From contig NZ_JAQNCY010000003.1 in assembly GCF_028368855.1 (NCBI RefSeq), positions 248,001-312,000 of the forward strand: a stretch of DNA of 64,000 bases. The letters are read 5' to 3'. How positions within the stretch are numbered: position 1 is the stretch's first letter; every line of letters begins with the position of its first letter. Below, in pieces: positions 9,030 through 16,440 of the stretch. Source of the DNA: Leisingera sp. SS27. GTDB taxonomy: Bacteria; Pseudomonadota; Alphaproteobacteria; Rhodobacterales; Rhodobacteraceae. Made by a program: the position numbers and the translations under genes. The notes beneath the pieces were generated by a model. That model worked only from the letters and a program-made list of their open reading frames with translations. It made no database searches and was not told where the DNA came from.

Positions 9030-10055
9030 TTAATCCCCGCGGAAGAAGGCGGCAACTTCAGTGATGATCTGCTGGTGTTTGGCGGCCCGCTCCGCGCCGC
9101 CGCCGCGGCAGATGATCTCGTCTCCGGGCTCTTCGGCAGCCAGAATGGCCTCTCCGGCGGGCGTGCAGATGCCCAGAAAGTCGAAATGCGAGAGCGTCTG
9201 CGGCTCGATGTAGCGCACGCTGGCGGCAGGCAGGGCGTTAACCAGCGCCCGGGATTCGATGTCCAGCGTCAGGCCGGAGTTCATGATGGGCGCACCGTAA
9301 ACCAGCATCGGGCGGGTGATCCGTTCCAGGCTGCCCTCGTCGAAGCTTTGGGTGCCGCCCAGATCAAACAGTGCAAAAGCCTTGATCCGCGGATCGGAAA
9401 GATCTGCCTCCATGCGGGCGCGGTCCGCTGGTGTTTCGGCAATCTGCCAGCCCTTTAGAACACCGCAGACCAATTCCTCAGGCATTTGGCTGCAGGCGCG
9501 GGCCAGCTTGTCCGCATCGTAGCGCGCGCCGGCCAGCAGCGCCGCGGTGAAACCGCCGAGCGAATGACCGGCCATATAAATGCGGGCAGGATCAGCGAGC
9601 GCGGCAAGCTCCGGCGCGGTCAGAAGGTGATCAATGACGCGGGAGATGTCGCGCGGGCGCTGCCACAGCTGGCGGCTGAGGTCCGGCTCGCGCGACCAGG
9701 TGGAGGTACCGGGGTGGCTGATGGCCGCCACGGCAAAGCCTTGCCGGGCCAGCGCCGCGGCCAGCCAGGCCTGGTTCAGGGCGTTGCCGTACATGCCGTG
9801 CGACAGCACCACCAGCGGGAAGGGGCCGGGGGCGGGCTTGGCTGCCCGTGCGGCCAGCGGCGCCTCCCAGACCTTGCTGTCATAGACGGGTTCCAGCGCT
9901 GCGTTGTCTTCCGCCGGGTACCACAGAAGGCCGTCAAGCGGGCGGGTGTCTGCGGCTTCCGGGATATGCAGATCCCGCAGGCCGGGGCTGTAGCTCTGGG
10001 CAGAGGCCGCCGCAGCGGTGCACAGGAGGGCAAGGAGGTGCAGGAAGGGTTTCAT
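9030..10055 (-). CDS. Secreted alpha/beta-hydrolase (dienelactone hydrolase/acetylhydrolase-like)
   Basis: A 341-residue protein with a clear signal peptide (MKPFLHLLALLCTAAAASAQ) and an alpha/beta-hydrolase domain. VVLSHGMYGN supplies the oxyanion region near residue 95. AGHSLGGFTAALLAG is the nucleophile elbow near residue 168. SHFDF near residue 290 probably holds the catalytic histidine. Overall it resembles predicted dienelactone or platelet-activating-factor-type acylhydrolases; the substrate is unknown. It is transcribed divergently from an AraC regulator 128 bases away, which probably controls it. Confidence 0.8.
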   Translation of the reverse strand: MKPFLHLLALLCTAAAASAQSYSPGLRDLHIPEAADTRPLDGLLWYPAEDNAALEPVYDSKVWEAPLAARAAKPAPGPFPLVVLSHGMYGNALNQAWLAAALARQGFAVAAISHPGTSTWSREPDLSRQLWQRPRDISRVIDHLLTAPELAALADPARIYMAGHSLGGFTAALLAGARYDADKLARACSQMPEELVCGVLKGWQIAETPADRARMEADLSDPRIKAFALFDLGGTQSFDEGSLERITRPMLVYGAPIMNSGLTLDIESRALVNALPAASVRYIEPQTLSHFDFLGICTPAGEAILAAEEPGDEIICRGGGAERAAKHQQIITEVAAFFRGD

Positions 10056-10136
10056 GATGTGCTCCGGGTTCTGTTTCAGATGCCGCGGAACCTGTGCGGG
10101 CGGCGCAATTGCAGCAATGGCCGGGGCGCCCTATAG

Positions 10137-10162
10137 CTGTCCTGGAACCTGATGCAGGACAG
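10137..10162. promoter_or_regulatory. Inverted repeat in the hydrolase/AraC divergent promoter
   Basis: CTGTCCTG and its exact complement CAGGACAG are separated by ten bases, so their centres lie 18 bases apart. The repeat ends 21 bases before the AraC-type start codon. It is a candidate autoregulatory operator or leader hairpin for the regulator. Confidence 0.4.
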
Positions 10163-10183
10163 GCCGGCAGGGAAAGAGGACAG

Positions 10184-11239
10184 ATGGACAGCGCGGCAAT
10201 GCTCACTTTTCCGCTGCCGGTGATGACTGCAGCCCTGTGCAGCGCCCTGGCGGTGCTGGTCTGGCGGGCAGAGCTTGGCTGCCGCCGGGCAAACCTGCTG
10301 TTTGCGGCCTTCTTTTGTCTCAGTGCGGTGTCGTCTCTGCTGGTCGGCCTGCGGTTCGGTTACGGTCTCAGCCCGCTGATCCCGCTGCAGCGTATCCTGC
10401 CGCTTTACTTCGGGCCGCTCCTGTATTTGGGGTTTGCGGCCTTGCTTGCCGAGGGCAGGCCGTTCAGGCGCCGGGCCGCGCTGCATATGGCAGCACCTGT
10501 GGCGGCGCTGGCACTGTTCTGGCTGCTGGTTGCGGATATGCGGCAGCTGGACTGGCTGATCAGCGCCAGCTACCTCGGCTATGCCGCCGCGCTGGCGCGC
10601 CTGTGGCGCAAGGGGCCGGACACGCTGGCGCAGGCGCGGCTGGACCGGGCGGGCCTGCTGCACCGGTGGATGCTGCGGGCGGCCGGGCTGCTGGTGTTTG
10701 TGCTGTTCCTGGACAGTGCGATTGCCGCTGATTTCGCCCTGTTTGGCGGCACCCATGTTCCGGCGCTGATCTCAGCCGGGACGGTGCCGCTGCTGGTCAT
10801 GCTGCTGGCCATGCTTTGCGTCCTGCCTGCGGTATTTGCGGTGCCGGGGCGGTCTCCGGCCGCCGCTGCCCCGGCGCCAGCCGGCGCAGAGGCTGCAGGC
10901 ACCGAAGAAAGGCTGCGGCAGCTGCTGCAGAAGGAGCAGCTGTTTCTGGATCCGGAGCTGTCGGTGCAGCGGCTGGCCAGGCGCCTGCACATCCCGGCGC
11001 GGGAGCTGTCCGCGGCGGTCAACCGCACGCAGGGCCAGAATGTTTCGCAATATGTGAACGGCTTCCGCCTGGCGCATGCGGCCGGGCTGCTGGAAAGCAG
11101 CAGCGGCAGTGTCACCAGTATCGCCGCCAGTTCAGGCTTCCTGTCGCGGTCCAATTTCTACCGCGAGTTCCAGCGGGTCTACGGTGAAACCCCGGCAGAA
11201 TACCGCAGGCTGCGCGCAGCAGAGGGCACCGGCGCCTGA
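10184..11239 (+). CDS. AraC-family regulator with membrane-embedded N-terminal domain
   Basis: A 351-residue protein. Residues 1 to about 225 contain seven hydrophobic segments resembling a 7TM sensor region. The C-terminal 100 residues form an AraC-type double helix-turn-helix: LSVQRLARRLHIPARELSAAVN, then VTSIAASSGFLSRSNFYREF and the terminal YGETPAEYR motif. This makes it a membrane-tethered regulator, a known but minority AraC architecture. The ATG at 10184 follows GGAAAGAGGA; upstream in-frame codons read through the inverted repeat and are rejected. It is divergent from the secreted hydrolase, the most likely target. Confidence 0.85.
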   Translation: MDSAAMLTFPLPVMTAALCSALAVLVWRAELGCRRANLLFAAFFCLSAVSSLLVGLRFGYGLSPLIPLQRILPLYFGPLLYLGFAALLAEGRPFRRRAALHMAAPVAALALFWLLVADMRQLDWLISASYLGYAAALARLWRKGPDTLAQARLDRAGLLHRWMLRAAGLLVFVLFLDSAIAADFALFGGTHVPALISAGTVPLLVMLLAMLCVLPAVFAVPGRSPAAAAPAPAGAEAAGTEERLRQLLQKEQLFLDPELSVQRLARRLHIPARELSAAVNRTQGQNVSQYVNGFRLAHAAGLLESSSGSVTSIAASSGFLSRSNFYREFQRVYGETPAEYRRLRAAEGTGA

Positions 11240-11303
11240 AACCGCGCGGGTGCGCGGCGCCTCCGGCGGCAGCATCTGCAACCGGAAAGAAGCAGCCGGT
11301 CCC

Positions 11304-11340
11304 GCAGCGCGCCGCAAGGCGCGCTGCCATGCCCAACGCC
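11304..11340. repeat. Palindromic repeat, copy 2
   Basis: GCAGCGCGCC/GGCGCGCTGC flanks a GCAA loop (11304-11327) and is followed by CCATGCCCAACGCC. The stem is identical to copy 1 at 8941-8964 and the joining sequence is nearly so. The second hairpin seen in copy 1 is degenerate here. It lies just after the AraC-type gene. Confidence 0.65.
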
Positions 11341-11455
11341 TGGGCCGGGCAGCTTTGCTGCATGGCCAGGGGGCGGGAGTACCTGCTGGAAGGCTGCATT
11401 CTGCAACTTGCCCCCGCGCAGCTTCGGCGCAGGGCGGTCCGGTGCCGGGGCACTG

Positions 11456-11680
11456 TCAGGCGATGATGTCCGGGGTCAGCCGGTCTTCGATCAGGGCGAT
11501 CTTGTCTTTCAGGATGAGTTTCTGCTTTTTCAGGCGGCGGATCGTCAGCTGATCGGCGGTGCCGCGCTCCTCCAGCGCGGCGATGGCCTCGTCCAGATCA
11601 CGGTGCTGCCTGCGGAAAACCTCGAGCTCGACCTTCAGGACTTCATCCGTCTTCATCGACACATCTGTGGGTGCATTCAT
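11456..11680 (-). CDS. DUF465/YdcH-family small protein
   Basis: A 74-residue, highly charged helical protein matching DUF465 (YdcH). The pattern is a first helix with EVFRRQHRDLDEAIAALEERG, then LTIRRLKKQKLILKDKIALIEDRL. Members are about 70 residues and likely form helical hairpins; their function is not established. The Hsp20 gene is divergent, with about 180 bases shared between them. Confidence 0.88.
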   Translation of the reverse strand: MNAPTDVSMKTDEVLKVELEVFRRQHRDLDEAIAALEERGTADQLTIRRLKKQKLILKDKIALIEDRLTPDIIA

Positions 11681-11764
11681 GGGAGACTCAATCGGGCTTA
11701 AGAATGAAGTAAGGCTGAAGATACTTCGTTAAGGGCTTTTCCGCTAGACCTATGGGCACATGGT

Positions 11765-11794
11765 CTTGTGAATCCATAAAGAACTTCCCATATT
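11765..11794 (+). promoter_or_regulatory. Putative sigma-32 (RpoH) promoter for hsp20
   Basis: CTTGTG and CCCATATT are separated by 16 bases, close to the heat-shock consensus (CTTGAA, then CCCCATNT). They are positioned about 67 bases before the Hsp20 start on the correct strand. The fit with the gene's expected regulation raises confidence. Confidence 0.5.
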
Positions 11795-11860
11795 CTTGGG
11801 GAAGCGGCTGCCGGAAGCGGGGCCGCGGTATCCGTCGCTTTGGCATAAAGGACGAACAGC

Positions 11861-12274
11861 GTGTCGAAACTAACCTTGGGCTCTTACCCGCATATGCTGG
11901 GGTTCGAGCAGCTGGAACGCCTACTGGAACGCTCGGCAAAATCGGGCAACGAAGGCTATCCCCCCTATAATATCGAACAGACATCAGACCATTCCTACCG
12001 CATCACCCTGGCCGTGGCCGGTTTCGCCGAAGAGGATCTGGCGATCACCGTCGAGGACCGCCAGCTGGTGATCCGCGGCCGCCAGCGCGACGACAGCGAG
12101 GGGCGGGTGTTCCTGCACCGCGGCATCGCGGCGCGCCAGTTCCAGCGCATGTTCGTGCTGGCCGATGGCGTCGAAGTGGGCGAGGCGGTGATGGAGAACG
12201 GGCTGCTGCATGTGGATCTGACCCGTGCGCGTCCCGAAACCGTGGTTCAGACGATCAGTATCAGAAAGGGGTAA
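11861..12274 (+). CDS. Hsp20-family small heat-shock protein
   Basis: A 137-residue alpha-crystallin-domain chaperone of the IbpA type, which holds unfolding proteins in the cytoplasm. YNIEQTSDHSYRITLAVAGFAEEDLAITVEDRQLVIRG begins the beta-sandwich domain at about residue 37. ENGLLHVDLTRARPE near the end is the family's conserved A-x-x-x-nGvL-like motif. The start is GTG at 11861. DUF1150 follows five bases after the stop, a pairing common in Rhodobacteraceae. Confidence 0.93.
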   Translation: MSKLTLGSYPHMLGFEQLERLLERSAKSGNEGYPPYNIEQTSDHSYRITLAVAGFAEEDLAITVEDRQLVIRGRQRDDSEGRVFLHRGIAARQFQRMFVLADGVEVGEAVMENGLLHVDLTRARPETVVQTISIRKG

Positions 12275-12279
12275 GAGCA

Positions 12280-12504
12280 ATGCATACACCGTTTGACTTC
12301 AAGGAGACCGGCGACCGGACCGTCTATGTGAAGGCGGTTGCGGTGGCAGATCTTCCCAAGGACGTGCAGGAAAACGCCGGCGGGCGCGAGCTGCTCTATG
12401 CCGTGCATGATGCGACAGGCGGCCAGCTGGCGCTGGTGGCCGACAGGCATCTGGCCTTTGTGCTGGCGCGCCAGAACGACATGACGCCGGTGCCGGTGCA
12501 CTGA
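12280..12504 (+). CDS. DUF1150 protein, partner of Hsp20
   Basis: A 74-residue protein matching DUF1150. The end reads LYAVHDATGGQLALVADRHLAFVLARQNDM, followed by PVPVH. It starts five bases after the small heat-shock gene and is probably co-transcribed from the same heat-shock promoter. No enzymatic motif is visible and the family has no known function. A hairpin with a T-rich tail follows about 80 bases downstream. Confidence 0.88.
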   Translation: MHTPFDFKETGDRTVYVKAVAVADLPKDVQENAGGRELLYAVHDATGGQLALVADRHLAFVLARQNDMTPVPVH

Positions 12505-12583
12505 ACCGCGCTGAGCGGCCGGTGCATTGATCCGGCCACAGGCTGCGGTGCAGTTGCCGGAAACAGCTTGATGTTTTTGCAGA

Positions 12584-12605
12584 CAGGCTCCCATTTGGGG
12601 GCCTG
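12584..12605 (+). terminator. Terminator of the hsp20-DUF1150 operon
   Basis: CAGGCTCCC pairs with GGGGGCCTG (one G-U pair) around ATTT. It is followed by ATTTGTTTT, giving a good intrinsic terminator. Confidence 0.65.
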
Positions 12606-12644
12606 ATTTGTTTTGACCGGCTGATTTTGCAGAAGGGGCTTTGA

Positions 12645-13793
12645 ATGTTCAGGAATTTCCGCCCGCTGGTTCGGGCGCTGGGGCTGGCGCTTGGACTGGC
12701 AGTAATGTCAGCACCCGCGAGTGCTGACCCGTTTGTGACATGCGTCCAGCAGCAGCTGAAAGATCTGGGATATGCTCCCGGTCAGCCGGACGGGCGCCTG
12801 TCGCCGCAGACCAAGGCCGCCTGGCAAGCGATGAAACAGGCGCAGGCCAGGTCTGGAGTGCTGGCCGGTCTTCCCGCTCTGGCTCCGAAAACCGCCATTC
12901 ACTGGTGCCGTGAGCTGCCGGTTCTGAACGGCGGGCTGAAACGGTATCTGCTGTCCGCCGCGCCAGTGCGCATTCTGGCGGATGCTCCCAATGTGGAAAA
13001 GGGCATCCGGCAGGCGCATGACCGGGTTTTGCGGTTTATGGACCGGGAATACGGGATCGTACTGGCCGGGCATATCGGTATTGCAGCGGCTGGCGGCACC
13101 AAAGAGGTTCAGGGCTTTGTGCGCCATTTGCTGCGCGATATGTCCAGCGCGCGCTTTAATCCGGATGCGTCGATTGCGGCTCATTGCAAGAACACCTTCG
13201 GCGTTGCGGGGGCAGCCTATCTCAAGTTCATGTATATATGCTGGGATAATCCGCATCAGGCGGACGACGCCTGGCTCAAGCGATCCCGCAAATGGCTTGG
13301 ATCGATGATGGCGCATGAATATATGCATCTGTTTCAGGCTGAACTGGGCGGAGCCCGTTCCGAAGGGTTCAATGGCCGCGCAGTACGTGCTCGTATGGGC
13401 CCCGCATGGCTGGTGGAGGGCAGCGCCGAAGTGGTGGCGGCGCGGTTCGGCAAGAAGGCCCTGCGCCTGCGCGCGCCGGGTCTTCCGGAGCTGCATCAGA
13501 GGTCGCTGAAGTCGCAGAAGAGCCTTAATGGCATGCGGGCGCACAAGACGGTCAGAACCGAAGGCGACTACGATTTGGCCCACTACGCGGTTCATGTCCT
13601 GACGCGGATCAGCGGTGAGGAAGCGCTGTTCAGCTTTTGGCGGCGGCTCAGCACAGGGCAAAGCTGGGATCAGGCGTTTCAGGGCACCTTTGGTCTTGGC
13701 ATGGCAGAATTTGAGGCGCAGATTATGGAATTGCGCAAGCGGCCCGGCACGGAGCGGGCGTACATAACAAAAATGCGGCGGAGGAATTCGTGA
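12645..13793 (+). CDS. Secreted putative zinc metallopeptidase with peptidoglycan-binding-like domain
   Basis: A 382-residue protein. Residues 1-28 form a signal peptide ending ASAD. Residues about 30-65 resemble a peptidoglycan-binding-1 repeat (VQQQLKDLGYAPGQPDGRLSPQTKAAWQAM). At residues 224-228 is HEYMH, an HExxH zinc site, preceded by SMMA. WLVEGSAEVVAA follows 27-36 residues later with candidate third-ligand glutamates. This pattern matches gluzincin peptidases of the MA clan. Four cysteines could form disulfides. The role may be cell-wall or periplasmic protein turnover. The stop overlaps the PhzF start as TGATG. I do not recognise a named family for the whole protein. Confidence 0.75.
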   Translation: MFRNFRPLVRALGLALGLAVMSAPASADPFVTCVQQQLKDLGYAPGQPDGRLSPQTKAAWQAMKQAQARSGVLAGLPALAPKTAIHWCRELPVLNGGLKRYLLSAAPVRILADAPNVEKGIRQAHDRVLRFMDREYGIVLAGHIGIAAAGGTKEVQGFVRHLLRDMSSARFNPDASIAAHCKNTFGVAGAAYLKFMYICWDNPHQADDAWLKRSRKWLGSMMAHEYMHLFQAELGGARSEGFNGRAVRARMGPAWLVEGSAEVVAARFGKKALRLRAPGLPELHQRSLKSQKSLNGMRAHKTVRTEGDYDLAHYAVHVLTRISGEEALFSFWRRLSTGQSWDQAFQGTFGLGMAEFEAQIMELRKRPGTERAYITKMRRRNS

Positions 13794-14677
13794 TGGCACA
13801 ATTTGACTTTGACTGGGTGGATGCCTTCTCGGACCGGGCGTTCGGCGGTAATGGCTGTGCGGTGGTGCATGGCGGGGCGCATCTGCCGGAGGCGGTCTGC
13901 ACCGCCTATGTGCGGGAAACCTCGCTGGTGGAATGCACGTTTACAGGACCGTCGGAAGTGGCGGATGTGAAGGTGCGCTATTTTCTGGCCAGCCGCGAGA
14001 TCCCCTTTGCCGGCCATCCGACCATCGCCACGGTGGCGGCGATGCGGGACCGGGGGCTGATCGCGGGCGGCAGCATCACCCTGGAGACCGGCGCCGGCAT
14101 CGTGCCGGTGCGGCTGGACGGCGATCTGATCGAGATGACGCAGGTTGCGCCGGAGTTCGGCCCCTTTGCCGATCCGGCACTGGTGGCGGCGGCGGTGAGC
14201 CTGCCGGTGGAGGCGATCGTGGGGCAGCCGCAGAAGGTCTCCACCGGGCTGCCGTTCTGCGTCACCGTGCTGAAGGACCGCGCAGCGCTGGAGGCGGCAG
14301 AGCTGAACCTGGATGCACTGGCGGTGCTGGGCAAATCGCTGGGTGCTGACGGTATCGACATGATGGAGCCGTTTCTGGTCACGCTGGAAGGGGCAACCGG
14401 GGCAGGCGATACCTTTTCGCGCCTCTTGATGGCGCCGCCGAGCCCGCCGGAGGATCCCTTTACCGGGTCGGCTACCGGCGCGATGGCGTCCTACCTGTGG
14501 CGCCATGGCCTGATGGACAAGGAAGAGTTCACCGCCGAGCAGGGTCACGGAATGGGCAGGCCGGGCCAGGCGCGGGTGGCACGGGTTGGATCGCCGGATG
14601 CGCTGGAAGGCGTGCGGGTTGCTGGCGAAGGATTTGTGCTGATGCGCGGCACGGTGGATTTGCCGGACTGCCTGTAA
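13793..14677 (+). CDS. PhzF-family isomerase/epimerase-like protein
   Basis: A 294-residue protein of the PhzF phenazine-biosynthesis-like family, which shares the diaminopimelate-epimerase fold. Near the start, WVDAFSDRAFGGNGCAVV is followed by RETSLVECTF with the expected catalytic glutamate. FLASREIPFAGHPTIATV and DPFTGSATGAMASYLWRHG complete the signature. Family members isomerise or epimerise small acids; the substrate is unknown here. There is no phenazine cluster nearby, so the phz name indicates homology only. I chose ATG 13793 over an adjacent GTG at 13790. It overlaps the upstream peptidase gene. Confidence 0.9.
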   Translation: MAQFDFDWVDAFSDRAFGGNGCAVVHGGAHLPEAVCTAYVRETSLVECTFTGPSEVADVKVRYFLASREIPFAGHPTIATVAAMRDRGLIAGGSITLETGAGIVPVRLDGDLIEMTQVAPEFGPFADPALVAAAVSLPVEAIVGQPQKVSTGLPFCVTVLKDRAALEAAELNLDALAVLGKSLGADGIDMMEPFLVTLEGATGAGDTFSRLLMAPPSPPEDPFTGSATGAMASYLWRHGLMDKEEFTAEQGHGMGRPGQARVARVGSPDALEGVRVAGEGFVLMRGTVDLPDCL

Positions 14678-14699
14678 CCGGAGGGCCGCGAAAGCCGGT

Positions 14700-15575
14700 T
14701 CAGGTCCGGGCGTCCGAAAGGTCACGCAAAGACGGGATGCCCCGGTCGTCCGCTTTTGGCACGATGCGCCAGGCGGCGTTGACAAAACACACCAAGGCAA
14801 AGCCCAAGAGGCCGATGCACAGGAAGGTCACCAGCAGCTGGCCGTATGTTCTGTCCTGCAGCCAGTCAAACGCTGTGCCGAGCCCCCCGGCCTGGCTGCG
14901 GGAGGCAAAGGCGGCGGCCTGCACCATCAAAAGGCCGATGATGCCGGTCGCGGCGCCATTGGCAGCCATGCCGGCCTTCAGCACCAGGTTCAGATGCAGG
15001 GTTGTCGGGTTTCCCTTGAGATGGCTGCGGTAGCCTTCGGTCCAGGCCTTGTAAAGATAGTAGCCGCCGGCAGCGAGCGTCAGCGCACCGGCAGTGCCCA
15101 TGGCCGTCTGGCCTGCGGGAGATGCAAGAAGCCGGTTTGCAAGATCGGTCTTGCCGAGCCCTTCGGATCGTCCCAAAAGCACGGTGATGGCCAAAAGGCC
15201 GAGGCCCAGATGCACGAGGCCGGTGGCGATCATGCCGGCCCTCGCAATCAGGCCCTTGGCGGTGTTGCCGTAGTCTTCGAGATCCCAGATGCTGTCCACG
15301 GCGCGCCAGGCGGCATAGGCAAACATGCCGAGCGCAATCAGCACCAGCACGGCCGTCCCCAGGAAGCCCCGCAGCCCGCCCATCGCTTCTGCGGTGCCTT
15401 CGGCGTCGCCGCCGTGCCAGATCGACCACAGCGAAGCACTGGCGACCAGCAGGTAAACCAGCCCGCGCCCGGCGTAGCCTGCGCGCATGACCGGCACCGC
15501 CCAGGCGAAATGGCCGGGTGTTTCGTGTTTCGGATCGATGCTGCGGTTACTGGTCGGGCGGGAGCTGGGAGGCAT
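14700..15575 (-). CDS. DUF1206 membrane protein
   Basis: A 291-residue inner-membrane protein with six hydrophobic segments in three two-helix repeats, as in DUF1206. RAGYAGRGLVYLLVASASLWSIW, RAGMIATGLVHLGLGLLAI and KAGMAANGAATGIIGLLMVQ open each repeat. The family's function is unknown. The ATG at 15575 was chosen because AAAGGCCAGGA precedes it, and the extra residues encoded upstream are not membrane-like. It is convergent with phzF and has no tight neighbour upstream. Confidence 0.85.
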   Translation of the reverse strand: MPPSSRPTSNRSIDPKHETPGHFAWAVPVMRAGYAGRGLVYLLVASASLWSIWHGGDAEGTAEAMGGLRGFLGTAVLVLIALGMFAYAAWRAVDSIWDLEDYGNTAKGLIARAGMIATGLVHLGLGLLAITVLLGRSEGLGKTDLANRLLASPAGQTAMGTAGALTLAAGGYYLYKAWTEGYRSHLKGNPTTLHLNLVLKAGMAANGAATGIIGLLMVQAAAFASRSQAGGLGTAFDWLQDRTYGQLLVTFLCIGLLGFALVCFVNAAWRIVPKADDRGIPSLRDLSDART

Positions 15576-15669
15576 TCCTGGCCTTTCACTGCTGCATTGG
15601 AGGTCGGGCAGGAAAAGAACGCCTGCGCCGGCAGAAAGTTCCCGCCGGCGCCATTGACCGCTGCTGTCT

Positions 15670-16440
15670 CTAATCCGTGCTGCAGCCTTCCTGCAGGAAG
15701 TCACGGATCAGGGAATGGAACAGGGCTGGTTTTTCCAGGTGCACAGCATGGGCGGCGCCGGGCACCACCGACAGGCGCACGTTGGGCAGGTTGGTCCACA
15801 GCGATTCCACCTGGGGCCACCGGTAGGAGCGGTCGGAATCGCCCCAGACCACCAGCGTCGGCATGGTCAGCCGCGGCAGAGCCTGCCGTCCGTCCCAGCC
15901 CGCCATAGCTTCCAGCGCGGCCAAAGCGGCCTGGGGGCTGGCCTGGTCGCCGATCCGTGTCAGCAGCGGGTAGCCGCGCGCCTTGGTGCCTGATTTGAAC
16001 CAGGTTGCCCCGATGCGCGCGATGGTCTTTGCCACGCCGTCGGCCAGCAGCCGTTCGCGCGAGACGGTGATGGGTTCGAACCGGTCCGGCATCAGGCCGA
16101 GCGGGCCAGTGCCATAGAGGATCAGCTTCTGCACGGCATCGGGCCGGGCTGCGGCCATTTCCTGGGCGATCATGCCGCCCATGGAATGGCCCATGAGGAT
16201 GAACTCCGGAACATTCAGGCTGTCGAGCAGGGCAAGCACCGCCTCTGCCATTGCGGCGATGGTGCTGCAGCCGGGCAGGCCTGCGGCTGCGCCAAAGCCT
16301 GGAAGGTTGGGAGCGATGACATCGTATTCGCCGCTGAAGGCATCGATTTCGCTTTGCCACTGGTCCGCACCGCCGAGGTAGCCGTGCACCAGCACCAGAA
16401 CCGGGCCGGAGCCGGAACGCAGATAGGGGAGGTTTGGCAT
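15670..16440 (-). CDS. Cytoplasmic alpha/beta-hydrolase
   Basis: A 256-residue alpha/beta-hydrolase of the carboxylesterase/MhpC type. VLVHGYLGGADQW is the oxyanion motif near residue 20. ILMGHSMGGMIAQEMA is the nucleophile elbow near residue 85. LVVWGDSDRSY gives the acid and PGAAHAVHLEKP the catalytic histidine. There is no signal peptide. The ATG at 16440 overlaps the stop of the TRAP large subunit (TGATG), so it is the last gene of the TRAP operon and probably acts on the imported compound. The substrate is unknown. Confidence 0.88.
   Translation of the reverse strand: MPNLPYLRSGSGPVLVLVHGYLGGADQWQSEIDAFSGEYDVIAPNLPGFGAAAGLPGCSTIAAMAEAVLALLDSLNVPEFILMGHSMGGMIAQEMAAARPDAVQKLILYGTGPLGLMPDRFEPITVSRERLLADGVAKTIARIGATWFKSGTKARGYPLLTRIGDQASPQAALAALEAMAGWDGRQALPRLTMPTLVVWGDSDRSYRWPQVESLWTNLPNVRLSVVPGAAHAVHLEKPALFHSLIRDFLQEGCSTD

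Noticed and set aside
13793-14677. Phenazine biosynthesis gene
   Set aside because: Only PhzF homology is present; no other phz gene occurs, and PhzF-like proteins are widespread without phenazines.
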